DNA from: Spirochaetia bacterium
GTDB lineage: Bacteria; Spirochaetota; Leptospiria; Turneriellales; JAOUOS01
Direction: 5' to 3'
NCBI GenBank assembly: GCA_029880265.1
Contig: JAOUOT010000020.1
Span: 1-48,941, forward strand
DNA: 48,941 nucleotides
Shown: piece by piece, positions 1 through 7,733 of the stretch
Numbering within the stretch: the stretch's first letter is position 1
How the letters are laid out: every line of letters begins with the position of its first letter
The notes under the pieces: generated by a model
The model's input: only the letters and a program-made list of their open reading frames with translations
Databases searched by the model: none
What the model was told of the DNA's origin: nothing
Translations under genes and position numbers: made by a program

Positions 1-160
1 CTTTATCTGTAATAGAAGGATAGTTTTTCAATATAACTTCTTTATCAATATCATTTGCTAAGTTATCTAATATTGTAGAAACCATTACCCGCGTTCCCTT
101 AATACAAGGCTTGCCATGACATATATTAGGGTTAGAAGTAATATGTGATCGCCAATCCAT
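1..160 (-). CDS. DUF433 family protein (VapB-like antitoxin), partial
   Basis: This gene starts at position 160 and runs off the left edge; 53 codons are visible. The start reads MDWRSHITSNPNICHGKP, followed by CIKGTRVMVSTILDNLAND and a YPSIT segment. This is the DUF433 pattern (N/HPxICxGKPxIxGTRxxVxxIL ... YPxLT), a small helix-turn-helix protein usually of 70-80 residues. In many genomes DUF433 proteins sit beside a DUF5615 PIN-like toxin. Any partner would lie beyond the window edge. No clear ribosome binding site precedes the ATG. The family call is firm; the antitoxin role is inferred from the family. Confidence 0.8.
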   Translation of the reverse strand, partial: MDWRSHITSNPNICHGKPCIKGTRVMVSTILDNLANDIDKEVILKNYPSITDK

Positions 161-427
161 ATTTACATATTAAAGAAATTCATTCAAAGAGTCAATTTAT
201 TTATGAGCTGCCAAATCATTCGAGATTTTTTCTTGTTTCTGCCAGGGGTCGGTTTCACCCTTTACCCACAGGGCACAAGAGGGTAAAACTGCCCGCGAGG
301 CCTCCGGCGAACCTTCAGTTCCGGCTGTCATCCTGACAGATACTGCGGGGGCCCAGCCCCTGGCCAGTTGCGCGAAGCGCAACACTTCGTAACGCAATGT
401 TTTCTCAGGTTTATTTTATATCAAATT
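161..427. other. intergenic region with a GC-rich patch
   Basis: No convincing gene. Positions about 240-400 are much richer in G and C than the flanks and hold short inverted repeats, for example CTGTCA/TGACAG near 328-342 and GCGC/GCGC near 373-382. The patch has the look of a small palindromic intergenic element, but no second copy of useful length was seen in the window. Confidence 0.35.
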
Positions 428-966
428 TTATTCTTTTTCATAATCAAATCCAATTTTTCGCTTCTTCTTTTCTGGCGGTTTTTGTATTTCTTTAATCGCG
501 TCAAAGACCATGCCGAACTTTTTATCGTGATCGATCAGTTTGATATCGATTTTCTGAAGTTTTAGTTTCAAATCAGAATTGATATACATTAACTCTCTTA
601 GCTTAACAAAAGCCCTCATAATGTGAATATTTACGTGAATTGCTCTTGCAGAATTCAACACGCTTGAAAGCATTAAAATACCATGTTCGGTAAAAGCAAA
701 GGCAGGTTTGGCGAATACTTCAATCTCTTAAGGTGGTCACAATTTGTGACCACCTCTGCTTTTTCATCTTTTGTCAGCTGAAACATAAAGTCTTCAGGAA
801 ATCTTTCAATATTCCTCTTAACCGACTGGTTTAATACCTTTGTCTCAACCCCGTACATTACCGCTAAATCTCTATCAAGCATCACACGCCTGCCGCGAAT
901 TGCCAGTATCTTTTTCGCGATAATGTTTTCTGCCTGCGGCAGATTCTCTTCTTTCTTTTCCTTCAT
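428..966 (-). pseudogene. ORF6N domain protein, frameshifted
   Basis: Two overlapping minus-strand frames together make one ORF6N protein of about 180 residues. The first frame (966 down to 673) gives the N-terminus with IRGRRVMLDRDLAVMYGVET, RFPEDFMFQLT and VVTNCDHLKRLKYSPNLP, all typical of ORF6N. It then runs into a stop. The expected continuation (AFTEHGILMLSSVLNS, then IMRAFVKLRELM) is in the other frame. One missing T in the coding-strand run CCTTTGC, near 698-700, explains the shift. The family occurs in phages and mobile elements next to KilA-N-type modules. The break could be a real mutation or a homopolymer sequencing error; the rest of the gene looks undamaged. Confidence 0.75.
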
Positions 967-1054
967 ATTATATAAATACCCTGAAAATTGGAAATCATTC
1001 CGCCTGGGTGGAGGATTTTTTAAACTTTTGATAAAAGTTTTTCAAAAATAGAAT

Positions 1055-1086
1055 GTTACTTTTCTTTGACGTCAAAGAAAAGTAAC
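1055..1086. repeat. perfect 32-bp palindrome
   Basis: The arm GTTACTTTTCTTTGAC (1055-1070) is followed at once by its exact reverse complement GTCAAAGAAAAGTAAC (1071-1086), with no loop. It sits in the 967-1291 gap, before a GC-rich stretch (about 1100-1260) with no gene. As RNA it would form a long AU-rich hairpin and could act as a bidirectional terminator, or it could be part of a dispersed repeat. No second copy was seen in the window. Confidence 0.8.
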
Positions 1087-1291
1087 CAAAAGAAAACGTC
1101 GCCGGTCGGCCGCCATCGTGGCGGATACCGGCGGGGTTTGGCTTCGGTCATCCTTGCCTCGCTTTGTCAACGGTAGGTTTTTGGAGTTTGCTTGTTTGTC
1201 TTATTCTGGCCCGGCTGTTTGCTAAGTCTGTAAAGTTATATTCGGAGAAACGGGGCGGTAACGTGTCATGTGAATACCATCACTGTACAAA
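1087..1291. other. GC-rich gene-free spacer
   Basis: No open frame with recognisable protein content on either strand. It holds short GC-rich inverted repeats such as GCCGGTC/GGCCGCC around 1108-1135. Base composition differs from the AT-rich genes on both sides, which suggests an intergenic repeat element. Confidence 0.3.
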
Positions 1292-1681
1292 TTATTTTAT
1301 TAATTCATTAAGAAATTCTTTGGCCTTTATTCTAATTATGTAATGCGGATCTCTGGTAAACTTTTCGACGATATATTCATCATTTTTATCCATTTTAACA
1401 TGCTTTAAGACATTAATTATTGAAGCTCTTACTATATAATTATTATCAAACATTAAATCAGAAATTCTATTCAAATAAATATTTTTCCAACTCGTATCAT
1501 GTTTGATAAGTTTTGATAAATAATAGATAGCATTTGCTCTTATTTTATAATATTTATCAAAGGTCATTGAATATAATATTTGCTTGAATAAGTTTGTATT
1601 ATTCCTATTTATATTATTTATTATTAAACCGAAACCATAAAATATCTGTTCCCGAATTGTAATTGCAATGTTCATACTCAT
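1292..1681 (-). CDS. HEAT-like repeat protein
   Basis: A 129-residue protein made only of predicted amphipathic helices. Repeated units such as YYKIRANAIYYLSKL, NNYIVRASIINVLKHV and PHYIIRIKAKEFLNEL have the V/IRxxAxxxL core of HEAT repeats at spacings of roughly 35-40 residues. There is no signal peptide, so it is probably cytoplasmic. HEAT arrays are protein-binding scaffolds; the partner is unknown. It is very AT-rich and has no clear operon partner. Another HEAT-like gene lies at 13638-14312. Confidence 0.6.
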   Translation of the reverse strand: MSMNIAITIREQIFYGFGLIINNINRNNTNLFKQILYSMTFDKYYKIRANAIYYLSKLIKHDTSWKNIYLNRISDLMFDNNYIVRASIINVLKHVKMDKNDEYIVEKFTRDPHYIIRIKAKEFLNELIK

Positions 1682-1750
1682 TTTTATAAAATATGTTATA
1701 TCAATTCTTTTAGAATGGCCATTTTTGAATATTATTCAGATAATAATTTT

Positions 1751-1786
1751 GCCGACGAATCCACTTGAACAAAGAGTTTCGTCGGC
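1751..1786 (-). terminator. hairpin downstream of the metallo-hydrolase gene
   Basis: A perfect 9-bp stem, GCCGACGAA (1751-1759) and TTCGTCGGC (1778-1786), lies 11 bases after the stop codon of the gene that ends at 1798. The bases following on the minus strand (AAAATTATTATC) are only moderately U-rich in RNA, so termination is plausible but not certain. Confidence 0.45.
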
Positions 1787-1797
1787 GTAATTTACCC

Positions 1798-2577
1798 TTA
1801 CTTTAGAAGGTCTGAATTTTTTAACATTTTTATAAAACTTTCTTTTCTAATAGTATTCCCGTGAGAAATATAGATGGTGTTAAATTCAAGCCCGGTAAGT
1901 CTTTTTATGCTTTGAATTGCCTCTTTTTCATTTTCACAAAACTTACCCAAATCTATTTCATCATCAGATACTATAAACATATCGCCGATGAACAATTCGC
2001 CGCTTTGAAGTAATACTGAAATAGAATCTGGCGTATGCCCCGGAGTTAGAATCACTGTTCCTTTTATGCCAAAATTATCGAGACTATATTCTTTTTCTAT
2101 GGTTATATCTGGTATAACTTTATCCGCTTCATGCGCCGGATGCATAAGAGCCAAAATCGAGCCAGAAAATGTTCGGGCTACCGGCTCTCTGCTGCCGCCT
2201 GTCTCTAAAAAGTAAGCCGCTTCTTTATGGCTAAGAACTTTCGCATTAGAAAAATTTTTCAAATGTCCCAATGTACCATAATGGTCGGCATGCCCATGGG
2301 TTACTATAATAAGCGAGATATCTTTCAAGTCTACTTTATTTTCGGCTAACGCCTTTAAGAGATATTCTTCTTGTTCATGCATTCCTGCGTCTATCATAAT
2401 ATATTTACTGGAATCTGTTTTTATCAGATACACATTAGATACAAATGATTTGAACGTAATGATCTTCCCGCTTTCACTTCTTTCTGATTTTATTTTAAGC
2501 ATAGACGAACACTGTATCATCATCAATGAGACAGCAATTAGGCCTGCTTTAATAAGAATTTTATTATCTTCTTTCAT
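1798..2577 (-). CDS. metallo-beta-lactamase-fold hydrolase, probable lipoprotein
   Basis: The 259-residue product has the zinc-binding signature THGHADH (His94, His96, Asp98, His99) of the metallo-beta-lactamase superfamily. Further conserved elements are LTPGHTPDSISVLL and a late YISHGNT histidine. The substrate cannot be told. The N-terminus has a hydrophobic segment ending MMIQC (Cys23), a loose lipobox, so it is probably a periplasm-facing lipoprotein. The start at 2577 was chosen because AAGGAG sits 6 bases before it; an in-frame ATG 21 bases upstream lacks such a site. A PadR regulator lies directly upstream on the same strand and the two promoters share TATAC-rich sequence, so PadR probably controls this gene. 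Confidence 0.8.
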   Translation of the reverse strand: MKEDNKILIKAGLIAVSLMMIQCSSMLKIKSERSESGKIITFKSFVSNVYLIKTDSSKYIMIDAGMHEQEEYLLKALAENKVDLKDISLIIVTHGHADHYGTLGHLKNFSNAKVLSHKEAAYFLETGGSREPVARTFSGSILALMHPAHEADKVIPDITIEKEYSLDNFGIKGTVILTPGHTPDSISVLLQSGELFIGDMFIVSDDEIDLGKFCENEKEAIQSIKRLTGLEFNTIYISHGNTIRKESFIKMLKNSDLLK

Positions 2578-2602
2578 TTGATTCTCCTTTTCAATCAATA
2601 TA

Positions 2603-2640
2603 TCATATATCGTATACTACTATACACTATATTATGATTG
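2603..2640 (-). promoter_or_regulatory. promoter/operator region of the metallo-hydrolase gene
   Basis: Between the PadR and hydrolase genes lies an AT-rich stretch with overlapping AGTATAC and GTATAGT elements, close to those in the PadR promoter (3221-3240). It fits a PadR operator overlapping a promoter, but the exact -35 and -10 boxes are unclear. Confidence 0.4.
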
Positions 2641-2649
2641 CAAAAAAAA

Positions 2650-3216
2650 TTATCGGTTTTTCTTTTCAAACTCCTGTATCGTATACTCTATCCATTTTGT
2701 CAGACTTTCAGCAATCAAACAGTATTGCCGAACAATCATACGAGCAGAAAATGGCGCGCCTGAAATTTCTTTTTCATGCATATTAACGCCGTTTCTAAAA
2801 TAAATTAGCCGTTGTTGCAAATTTTTAAGCATTTTTACAGCTTTTTCTGGCTCTACATGCTCTATATTCCATATAAATGCGTTAAAATCAAAATAAAAAG
2901 GATCAATATTTGAAGAAAAATGCTCCATAAGACCTATAAACCTTTCTTTACCTTTTTTATTTAGAGAATAAATTACTTTTTCAGGATTTTCCCCTTCTTT
3001 AACAGTTTCACCATCTAATAAACCATTATTGAATAATTTTTTGCAAACTTTATAGATAGCCGGTGTACTTATCTTTAACATTCGCTTTACGCGTCTGTTT
3101 TCAATAAAATTTGCCAATTCATATGCGCTCATTGATTTTATAGATAAAATTCCTAAAATTGTTAAATCAATGGTTGATTTGGTATATCGGATATTTACAT
3201 TAGCGACTTCTTTCAT
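2650..3216 (-). CDS. PadR family transcriptional regulator
   Basis: The 188-residue protein has a PadR winged helix-turn-helix at about residues 12-90 (TILGILSIKSMSAYEL, then PAIYKVCKKLFNNGLL and the wing EKVIYSLNKKGKERF). A helical C-terminal dimerisation domain with Q/R-rich helices (NLQQRLIYFRNGV, MIVRQYCLIAESLTKWIEY) follows. PadR proteins are mostly repressors that respond to small molecules or stress. The downstream gene on the same strand encodes a metallo-hydrolase lipoprotein. Promoter boxes at 3228-3256 place transcription start only a few bases before the ATG, and TATAC repeats in the promoter suggest autoregulation. Confidence 0.85.
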   Translation of the reverse strand: MKEVANVNIRYTKSTIDLTILGILSIKSMSAYELANFIENRRVKRMLKISTPAIYKVCKKLFNNGLLDGETVKEGENPEKVIYSLNKKGKERFIGLMEHFSSNIDPFYFDFNAFIWNIEHVEPEKAVKMLKNLQQRLIYFRNGVNMHEKEISGAPFSARMIVRQYCLIAESLTKWIEYTIQEFEKKNR

Positions 3217-3227
3217 TACCAGTATAC

Positions 3228-3256
3228 AGTATAGTACTTTTCAGTACAGCCGTCAA
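3228..3256 (-). promoter_or_regulatory. sigma70-type promoter of the padR gene with TATAC repeats
   Basis: Minus strand: TTGACG (3256-3251), 17-bp spacer, TATACT (3233-3228). Only 11 bases separate the -10 box from the ATG at 3216, so the transcript would be almost leaderless. On the plus strand AGTATAC (3221-3227) and AGTATAG (3228-3234) form tandem 7-bp repeats over the -10 box, a likely PadR site. Confidence 0.6.
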
Positions 3257-3291
3257 GTTTTTTGCCGGTTTTTTACAAAAAAAGCAACATT

Positions 3292-3696
3292 CTATTTTTC
3301 ATATCTCATCAACTTAACATCGCCCACGTCTTTAGAAAAACCATGCTTTTCATAAAAAACAAACATCTCTGGCAGGCAATAAAGCTCAAAATGTTTTACG
3401 CGCGCAAGTTTTGGATGGTTTTTAATTGAAATCCTCAGCTTATCTCCCAGTCCTTTTTTTCGATAAGGCTTAAAAACAATTACATCAAAAATTAACGCTT
3501 TGAAAATGTAATCTGTAAGAACCCGCGCGAAACCCTGCAAATTGTTTTGCTCGTCTATTAAAGCAAGGCATATTTGTGAACCCGAAACGCATAATCTCGT
3601 TTCTTCCAGAGTTCGATTTTTTGTCCACCATTCATTTTGATAAAGAGCGTGTAATTGTTTAATATGCGTTTCGTTAAGTTCTTGAATTATTTTCAT
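3292..3696 (-). CDS. GNAT family N-acetyltransferase
   Basis: A 134-residue GNAT-fold protein. The acetyl-CoA loop region reads VFKPYRKKGLGDKLRISI, matching the R/QxxGxG/A motif (RKKGLG). The final strand-helix FELYCLPEMFVFYEKHGF is the usual GNAT C-terminal motif. The acceptor substrate is unknown. The start at 3696 gives a normal family length; an upstream in-frame ATG at 3738 would add 14 residues of poor similarity. It is divergent from the SnoaL fragment at 3765. Confidence 0.75.
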   Translation of the reverse strand: MKIIQELNETHIKQLHALYQNEWWTKNRTLEETRLCVSGSQICLALIDEQNNLQGFARVLTDYIFKALIFDVIVFKPYRKKGLGDKLRISIKNHPKLARVKHFELYCLPEMFVFYEKHGFSKDVGDVKLMRYEK

Positions 3697-3764
3697 ATAA
3701 ATAGATTTTTCATTTCTTAACAGCGCCGTAAGCGGCAAAGCAAATATTTATAATATAGCCTATT

Positions 3765-3983
3765 ATGAAGCCAGTTGAAATAATAAATCAATTTGTTGCA
3801 TTTTTCAATAACGCCAATGTAGAAGGTTTAATAAATTTATACGCAGAAGACGCGGTTAATCATCAGGTGGTTACAGAGCCTTTAAGGGGCCGCGATGAAA
3901 TTAGAAAATTATTTGAACAAGATTTCAAACGCGCGAAATTAGAAAGATTATCGCGGTTTTTGGTATCTTCTTTTGCTGTTTGA
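3765..3983 (+). pseudogene. SnoaL-like (NTF2-fold) protein, truncated
   Basis: The 72-residue frame starts like a SnoaL-like protein: IINQFVAFFNNANVEGLINL, YAEDAVNHQVV and PLRGRDEIRKLFEQDF. The family normally runs to about 120-140 residues, with a conserved second half containing the sheet. Here it ends after RLSRFLVSSFAV, so the C-terminal half is missing and the fold cannot be completed. It is probably a decayed gene. Confidence 0.55.
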
Positions 3984-4061
3984 TTTATTTCATTGTTTCT
4001 TGTAAGCCAGATCGTTGTTCGCCCGACAAGGCAGGAGTATTCTTAAAAAAATAATTAGTTG

Positions 4062-4583
4062 TCAACACTCTCTACAGCTAGCAGGTTCAAAATTCATATT
4101 TAAAGAAGTAACATTGCAGCATGAGATAAACTTCTTGCGTATTTTTTCTTTCGAACGCTGCGCCCTTGATTTTAATGTGGAATACGAAATGTTTGTCTCA
4201 TTTGCCAGAGACTGAATAGACTTTCCGTTTAGCAGTGTTTTTAATATTTTGCGATCTTTATCTGGCAGAGTTTCTAATAAAGAATACATGCATTGAAGAT
4301 AAGAATTTTTATCGTCTTTTTCTTCATCGTCGGCCGTAAAAACTTCAGGAAGCTCTTCAAATTCTTTTTTCTTACGGTAGTAATCGATAATTGTGTTTTT
4401 AGCAATGGCAAAAAGCCATCCCTGAATATTTTGAATCTTATTCAAACGATTTTGATTTTTATGGATTTTTTCAAATATCGTCTGCAATATATCGTCCGCG
4501 TCTTCTCTGTGAGAAACTCTGCGGAATACGTAAATTTGTAAAGAATATTGAAAAGCGTTCCAGATTTTTTCTGTGTTCATCAT
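4062..4583 (-). CDS. sigZ: ECF-type RNA polymerase sigma factor, SigZ-like
   Basis: The 173-residue protein has sigma region 2 (about residues 8-75, with HREDADDILQTIFEKIHKN and IQGWLFAIAKNTIIDYYRKK) and sigma region 4 (about 105-155, with LPDKDRKILKTLLNGKSIQ and the helix-turn-helix YSTLKSRAQRSKEKIRKK). The tail holds paired cysteines (SCCNV ... SCREC), as in SigZ-type factors, and may bind metal or arsenite. It starts 18 bases after the arsM stop, so the two genes form one operon. No anti-sigma gene is adjacent. The sigma factor probably helps express arsM or the cell's arsenic response; that role is inferred from context. Confidence 0.8.
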   Translation of the reverse strand: MMNTEKIWNAFQYSLQIYVFRRVSHREDADDILQTIFEKIHKNQNRLNKIQNIQGWLFAIAKNTIIDYYRKKKEFEELPEVFTADDEEKDDKNSYLQCMYSLLETLPDKDRKILKTLLNGKSIQSLANETNISYSTLKSRAQRSKEKIRKKFISCCNVTSLNMNFEPASCREC

Positions 4584-4601
4584 AACGGTGTTACATTATT
4601 T

Positions 4602-5393
4602 TTATGGTTTTTTCGCTTCTATTGTTCCTGAGGCAATATATTTATACAGATCATTTCCCGGAAACCACTTTTCAATAAGATCTTTACTTTCTGTTTTTAT
4701 ATCAACAGAAACATCTACAAAGCCTGTTTTTCGTAATGTATTTTCCATAAATTCTTTTGACTCGGCGCCGCTGACACAACCGGCCATAAACTGCGGATCG
4801 TTTTTTATCTCTTCGGGCAGCTTAGAAATTGTCATGACATCTGAAATGGCCAGCCTGCCGCCGCTTTTTAGAACTCGAAAGGCCTCTTGAAAAACTTTCT
4901 CTTTTTCAGGAGAAAGATTGATAACGCAATTTGAAATTATAACGTCAATTAAATTATCGGCCACGGGCAGGTTTTCAAGCTCGCCAAGGCGAAATTCTAT
5001 ATTGTCATAATTTGATTTTAGCAGATTTTCGCGGGCCTTGTATATCATTTCGGGGGTCATGTCAACGCCTATAACATTACCCGTATCGCCAACGTTTTTT
5101 GCCGCAAGAAACGAATCAAAACCGGCTCCGCAGCCTAAATCTAAAACTGTTTCGCCTTTTTTCATGCCGGCAAGCGCCTGCGGGTTGCCGCAGCCAAGAC
5201 CCAGATTAGAACCTTCCACGCCCTGCTTTATTTCATCGTCGCTGTAACCTAAAAGCGATGAGATTTCTGTCGAATCTGCCTGTGGCGCGCAGCAAGAAGA
5301 AGACACAGAGGGCCCGCAACAGCTTTGGTTTTGAGCAGTCTGTGAGTAGGCTTTTCTAACTTCGTTTTTAATTTCTTCTGGTGTTAATTTCAT
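4602..5393 (-). CDS. arsM: arsenite S-adenosylmethionine methyltransferase
   Basis: The 263-residue protein matches ArsM along its length. SAM-binding motif I is VLDLGCGAGFDS (residues 83-94), and GVDMTPEMI follows at 109. The cysteines that bind As(III) in ArsM are present: Cys68 in GLGCGNP, Cys156 in SNCVINL and Cys206 in AGCVSGAE. Extra cysteine pairs lie near the N-terminus (SCCGP, SCCAP). The enzyme methylates arsenite to mono-, di- and trimethyl forms in the cytoplasm. AGGAG precedes the ATG. A SigZ-like sigma factor gene follows 18 bases downstream. No arsR, arsB or acr3 lies nearby. A palindrome TATATTAATATA at 5410-5421, just upstream, could be a regulator site. Confidence 0.93.
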   Translation of the reverse strand: MKLTPEEIKNEVRKAYSQTAQNQSCCGPSVSSSCCAPQADSTEISSLLGYSDDEIKQGVEGSNLGLGCGNPQALAGMKKGETVLDLGCGAGFDSFLAAKNVGDTGNVIGVDMTPEMIYKARENLLKSNYDNIEFRLGELENLPVADNLIDVIISNCVINLSPEKEKVFQEAFRVLKSGGRLAISDVMTISKLPEEIKNDPQFMAGCVSGAESKEFMENTLRKTGFVDVSVDIKTESKDLIEKWFPGNDLYKYIASGTIEAKKP

Positions 5394-5605
5394 GGTATAC
5401 TCCTTTATGTATATTAATATAAACGCAAAAAGTCAAAAAAGACGCATACTTTTTTTCTGTTGGCGCTTCATTGCGTTTTCTTGCTGTTGAAATTGTTATT
5501 TGTTGTCAAATACTTTTATTTTCCAAAACTCTTATTATATACCATTTGTTTGCCATTCTTTATATAATATTTATATTATCATCAAAATTAGTTATTTATA
5601 AACTT

Positions 5606-5630
5606 TCTGTAGAATTTTGAGTTCTACAGA
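5606..5630. repeat. hairpin with 9-bp stem
   Basis: TCTGTAGAA (5606-5614) and TTCTACAGA (5622-5630) form a perfect stem with a 7-base loop in the spacer between arsM and the methyltransferase remnant. It is not followed by a U-tract on either strand. Confidence 0.4.
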
Positions 5631-5667
5631 ATAGTTAATTCTAGATTTCTATTTTACGGAGAAACTT

Positions 5668-6117
5668 ATGAAAACGATGACTTGCAAACAACGAGTCTGC
5701 AGAATAGCCAGCTAAGTTTTCATTAACGCTTGACGCCGCATAAAAACTCAGGCCTGACTTCATTTGAAATGGACATTCTTGAAGAATATCAAAACCAGAT
5801 AAAATGGAGAAATATTTTTCTCAGACGATATTAGCGAATTTGATTATCGGCAGTTTGAGAATACCTCAGGTATTTGGTCGAGTTTTACTTTATCATATTT
5901 AGAAAACCCGACTGTGTTTATTGAAAAACTATTTAACTTGCTGCCCCGGGGCGGATGGCTGGCGCTTGTTGATATTTCTTGTTTTATTTCAGGCAATATG
6001 AGCCCGGGCAGTAAATATTTTGATGAAATTCAAAACTTTGAGTTTATATCTTATTTATCTGATGCGAACCGCTCAAAAAACGGCAATGTCAAATATGTGG
6101 TTGGTAAAAAAATATAG
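5668..6117 (+). pseudogene. SAM-dependent methyltransferase remnant
   Basis: A good start signal (GGAGAAACTT then ATG at 5668) opens a frame that stops after 15 codons. Later frames contain the C-terminal half of a methyltransferase: IWSSFTLSYLENPTVFIEKL, then FNLLPRGGWLALVDIS, which matches the post-motif III L(K/R)PGGxxxxxD region of class I methyltransferases. At least one frame change lies near 5800-5825, and motif I (DxGxGxG) is absent. The last 67 bases recur at 8626-8692. The substrate of the ancestor is unknown. Confidence 0.6.
6040..6106 (+). repeat. 67-bp direct repeat, copy 1
   Basis: It covers the 3' end of the methyltransferase remnant, including GATGCGAACCGCTCAAAAAA. Copy 2 at 8626-8692 aligns without gaps at 63 of 67 bases. 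The two copies bracket the AraC regulator and the lipoprotein at 6456-8489. Confidence 0.85.
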
Positions 6118-6455
6118 TTTCGTATTGTCATGGAATACAAATTTATAGAATGGCGCGGAAATTGTTGACGCTATAATTATTGCTTTTGCTAGAAATGCAA
6201 ATTAAGAGCATGTTCCTTTAGGGTAACGCAAGCAGAAACAACCCGATAGTATTGGCTACCTGCAGAGCGCTAGCGGGCACAAGTCGACCAGCTAAAACGA
6301 GCAAGAAGCAACTAAAAACATCTTATAAAATCTCGCGCCATGCCTTAAAAACGCAGATTCTATTTTCGAAAGACGCCCTACATGAGACAAACTACATTAA
6401 ACAATTATAATTTTATTGACATTGAAAGAAGGTTCTTAAATTAAGCATTGCATCA
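6118..6455. other. intergenic region, no gene seen
   Basis: No supported gene. It contains a moderately GC-rich stretch (about 6215-6310) with short inverted repeats and is otherwise AT-rich, leading to the AraC gene. Confidence 0.4.
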
Positions 6456-7607
6456 ATGCTGGCTCATGTCGCATATTATTTTTCTGGCCTATTTTTTATT
6501 AATAGCTTAATTCAGTTTTATTTGTTTTATAAAAGAAAATCTAAACAAAATCTATTTATTTTTTTAATATTAATTATTGCCGGTTTTGGTCATTTATATG
6601 GCGGCCTTTTTTTTGAAAAATCAATTTTAAACTTTCCTTTTTTATTTGGGATAATTGCGCCGATTGAAGCAGCGGGCATTGCTTCAATTTACTTCGCGGC
6701 GCTTTATATTGTTGATGAAAAGAGAATATGGCAAAAAATAGATAACTTTTACTTTTTACCCGTTGTTTTTACGGCGCTGCTATTAATACCTCTTAATCAA
6801 TTGACTTCAGACGAAAAAATCAGGCTAATTAATTACGCGATATCAAATCAAATGTTGGAACATCTAATTAATGACTTTCCTGTCAAACTTTTGGGAATTT
6901 TTAATTTATTAGTTTGTCTGCTAGCGCTAAATATTTTTATTAAGAAAATTGACTGGAAAAAAATAGTTAAAGCCAAAGTTAAAACATCTATATTTCGCGA
7001 AAGGATATTTTTTATGATAATTTTAGCTATTGTCATCGGCGGGTTTTGGCTAACTTATTTTTATTTTCGCGCGACAAACCGCTCTATATTCGCTTCAACT
7101 TTATTAATTTATGAAGTAGCATTACTTTTCTTTATTATACTAATCGCCCAGCTTGTGCCATTAATGGTAAAACATAAAATATTACGTTGTACCTTTGAAA
7201 CTAACGCGATTAAAACATATAAAAAATCACGACTTGAAAAAATTAATATGCCCCTTCTTGAGAAAAATTTATTCAACTTAATTAAAAATAAAAAAATATT
7301 TCGTAATGAAGCCCTAACATTACCAGATTTCGCAAAAATGTTATCAGTAACTAGAAGCCAGTTATCTGAATATATCAATGGAACTCAAAAAAAATCTTTT
7401 CGTGATTTTGTAAATTATCACCGAATTGAAGACGCGAAAAATTTAATTCTAACATCTGATTATAAAATTATAGATATCGCTTACATGACAGGTTTTAATT
7501 CTATATCGTCTTTTAATATAGCATTTCGCAGACATACCGGCACAAATCCGCTTGAATTTAAAAACCAGAAAAAACAGAAAGAAACAATTTCTTTGCGACA
7601 TTCCTAA
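6456..7607 (+). CDS. membrane-anchored AraC family regulator
   Basis: The 383-residue protein has about seven hydrophobic segments in residues 1-240 (for example HVAYYFSGLFFINSLIQFYL and IFFMIILAIVIGGFWLTYFY). A cytoplasmic AraC/XylS double helix-turn-helix follows at about 280-370. The first helix-turn-helix is LTLPDFAKMLSVTRSQLSEY; the second is YKIIDIAYMTGFNSISSFNI, ending with the family RRHTGTNPLEF. This architecture is common in Leptospira-like bacteria and Bacteroidota. A membrane signal is presumably passed straight to DNA. The lipoprotein gene 126 bases downstream is the likely target. The gene pair lies between two 67-bp direct repeats. Confidence 0.85.
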   Translation: MLAHVAYYFSGLFFINSLIQFYLFYKRKSKQNLFIFLILIIAGFGHLYGGLFFEKSILNFPFLFGIIAPIEAAGIASIYFAALYIVDEKRIWQKIDNFYFLPVVFTALLLIPLNQLTSDEKIRLINYAISNQMLEHLINDFPVKLLGIFNLLVCLLALNIFIKKIDWKKIVKAKVKTSIFRERIFFMIILAIVIGGFWLTYFYFRATNRSIFASTLLIYEVALLFFIILIAQLVPLMVKHKILRCTFETNAIKTYKKSRLEKINMPLLEKNLFNLIKNKKIFRNEALTLPDFAKMLSVTRSQLSEYINGTQKKSFRDFVNYHRIEDAKNLILTSDYKIIDIAYMTGFNSISSFNIAFRRHTGTNPLEFKNQKKQKETISLRHS

Positions 7608-7733
7608 AAAAAACATATCGGAAACATGTCCCCGATAGACAAAGAGAAAAAAATATGGTAAAAATATTTGTTAAAATACTTTAAAAAAAGTGACTAGTGA
7701 TCTAAAAAATCACGTTGGCGCAGGAGGATAAAA

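Noticed and set aside
967..1291. Insertion sequence suggested by the palindrome and GC-rich block
   Set aside because: There is no transposase fragment and no terminal inverted repeats around the block.
3738..3738. Longer GNAT start
   Set aside because: The extra 14 residues lack GNAT similarity and no ribosome binding site precedes that ATG.
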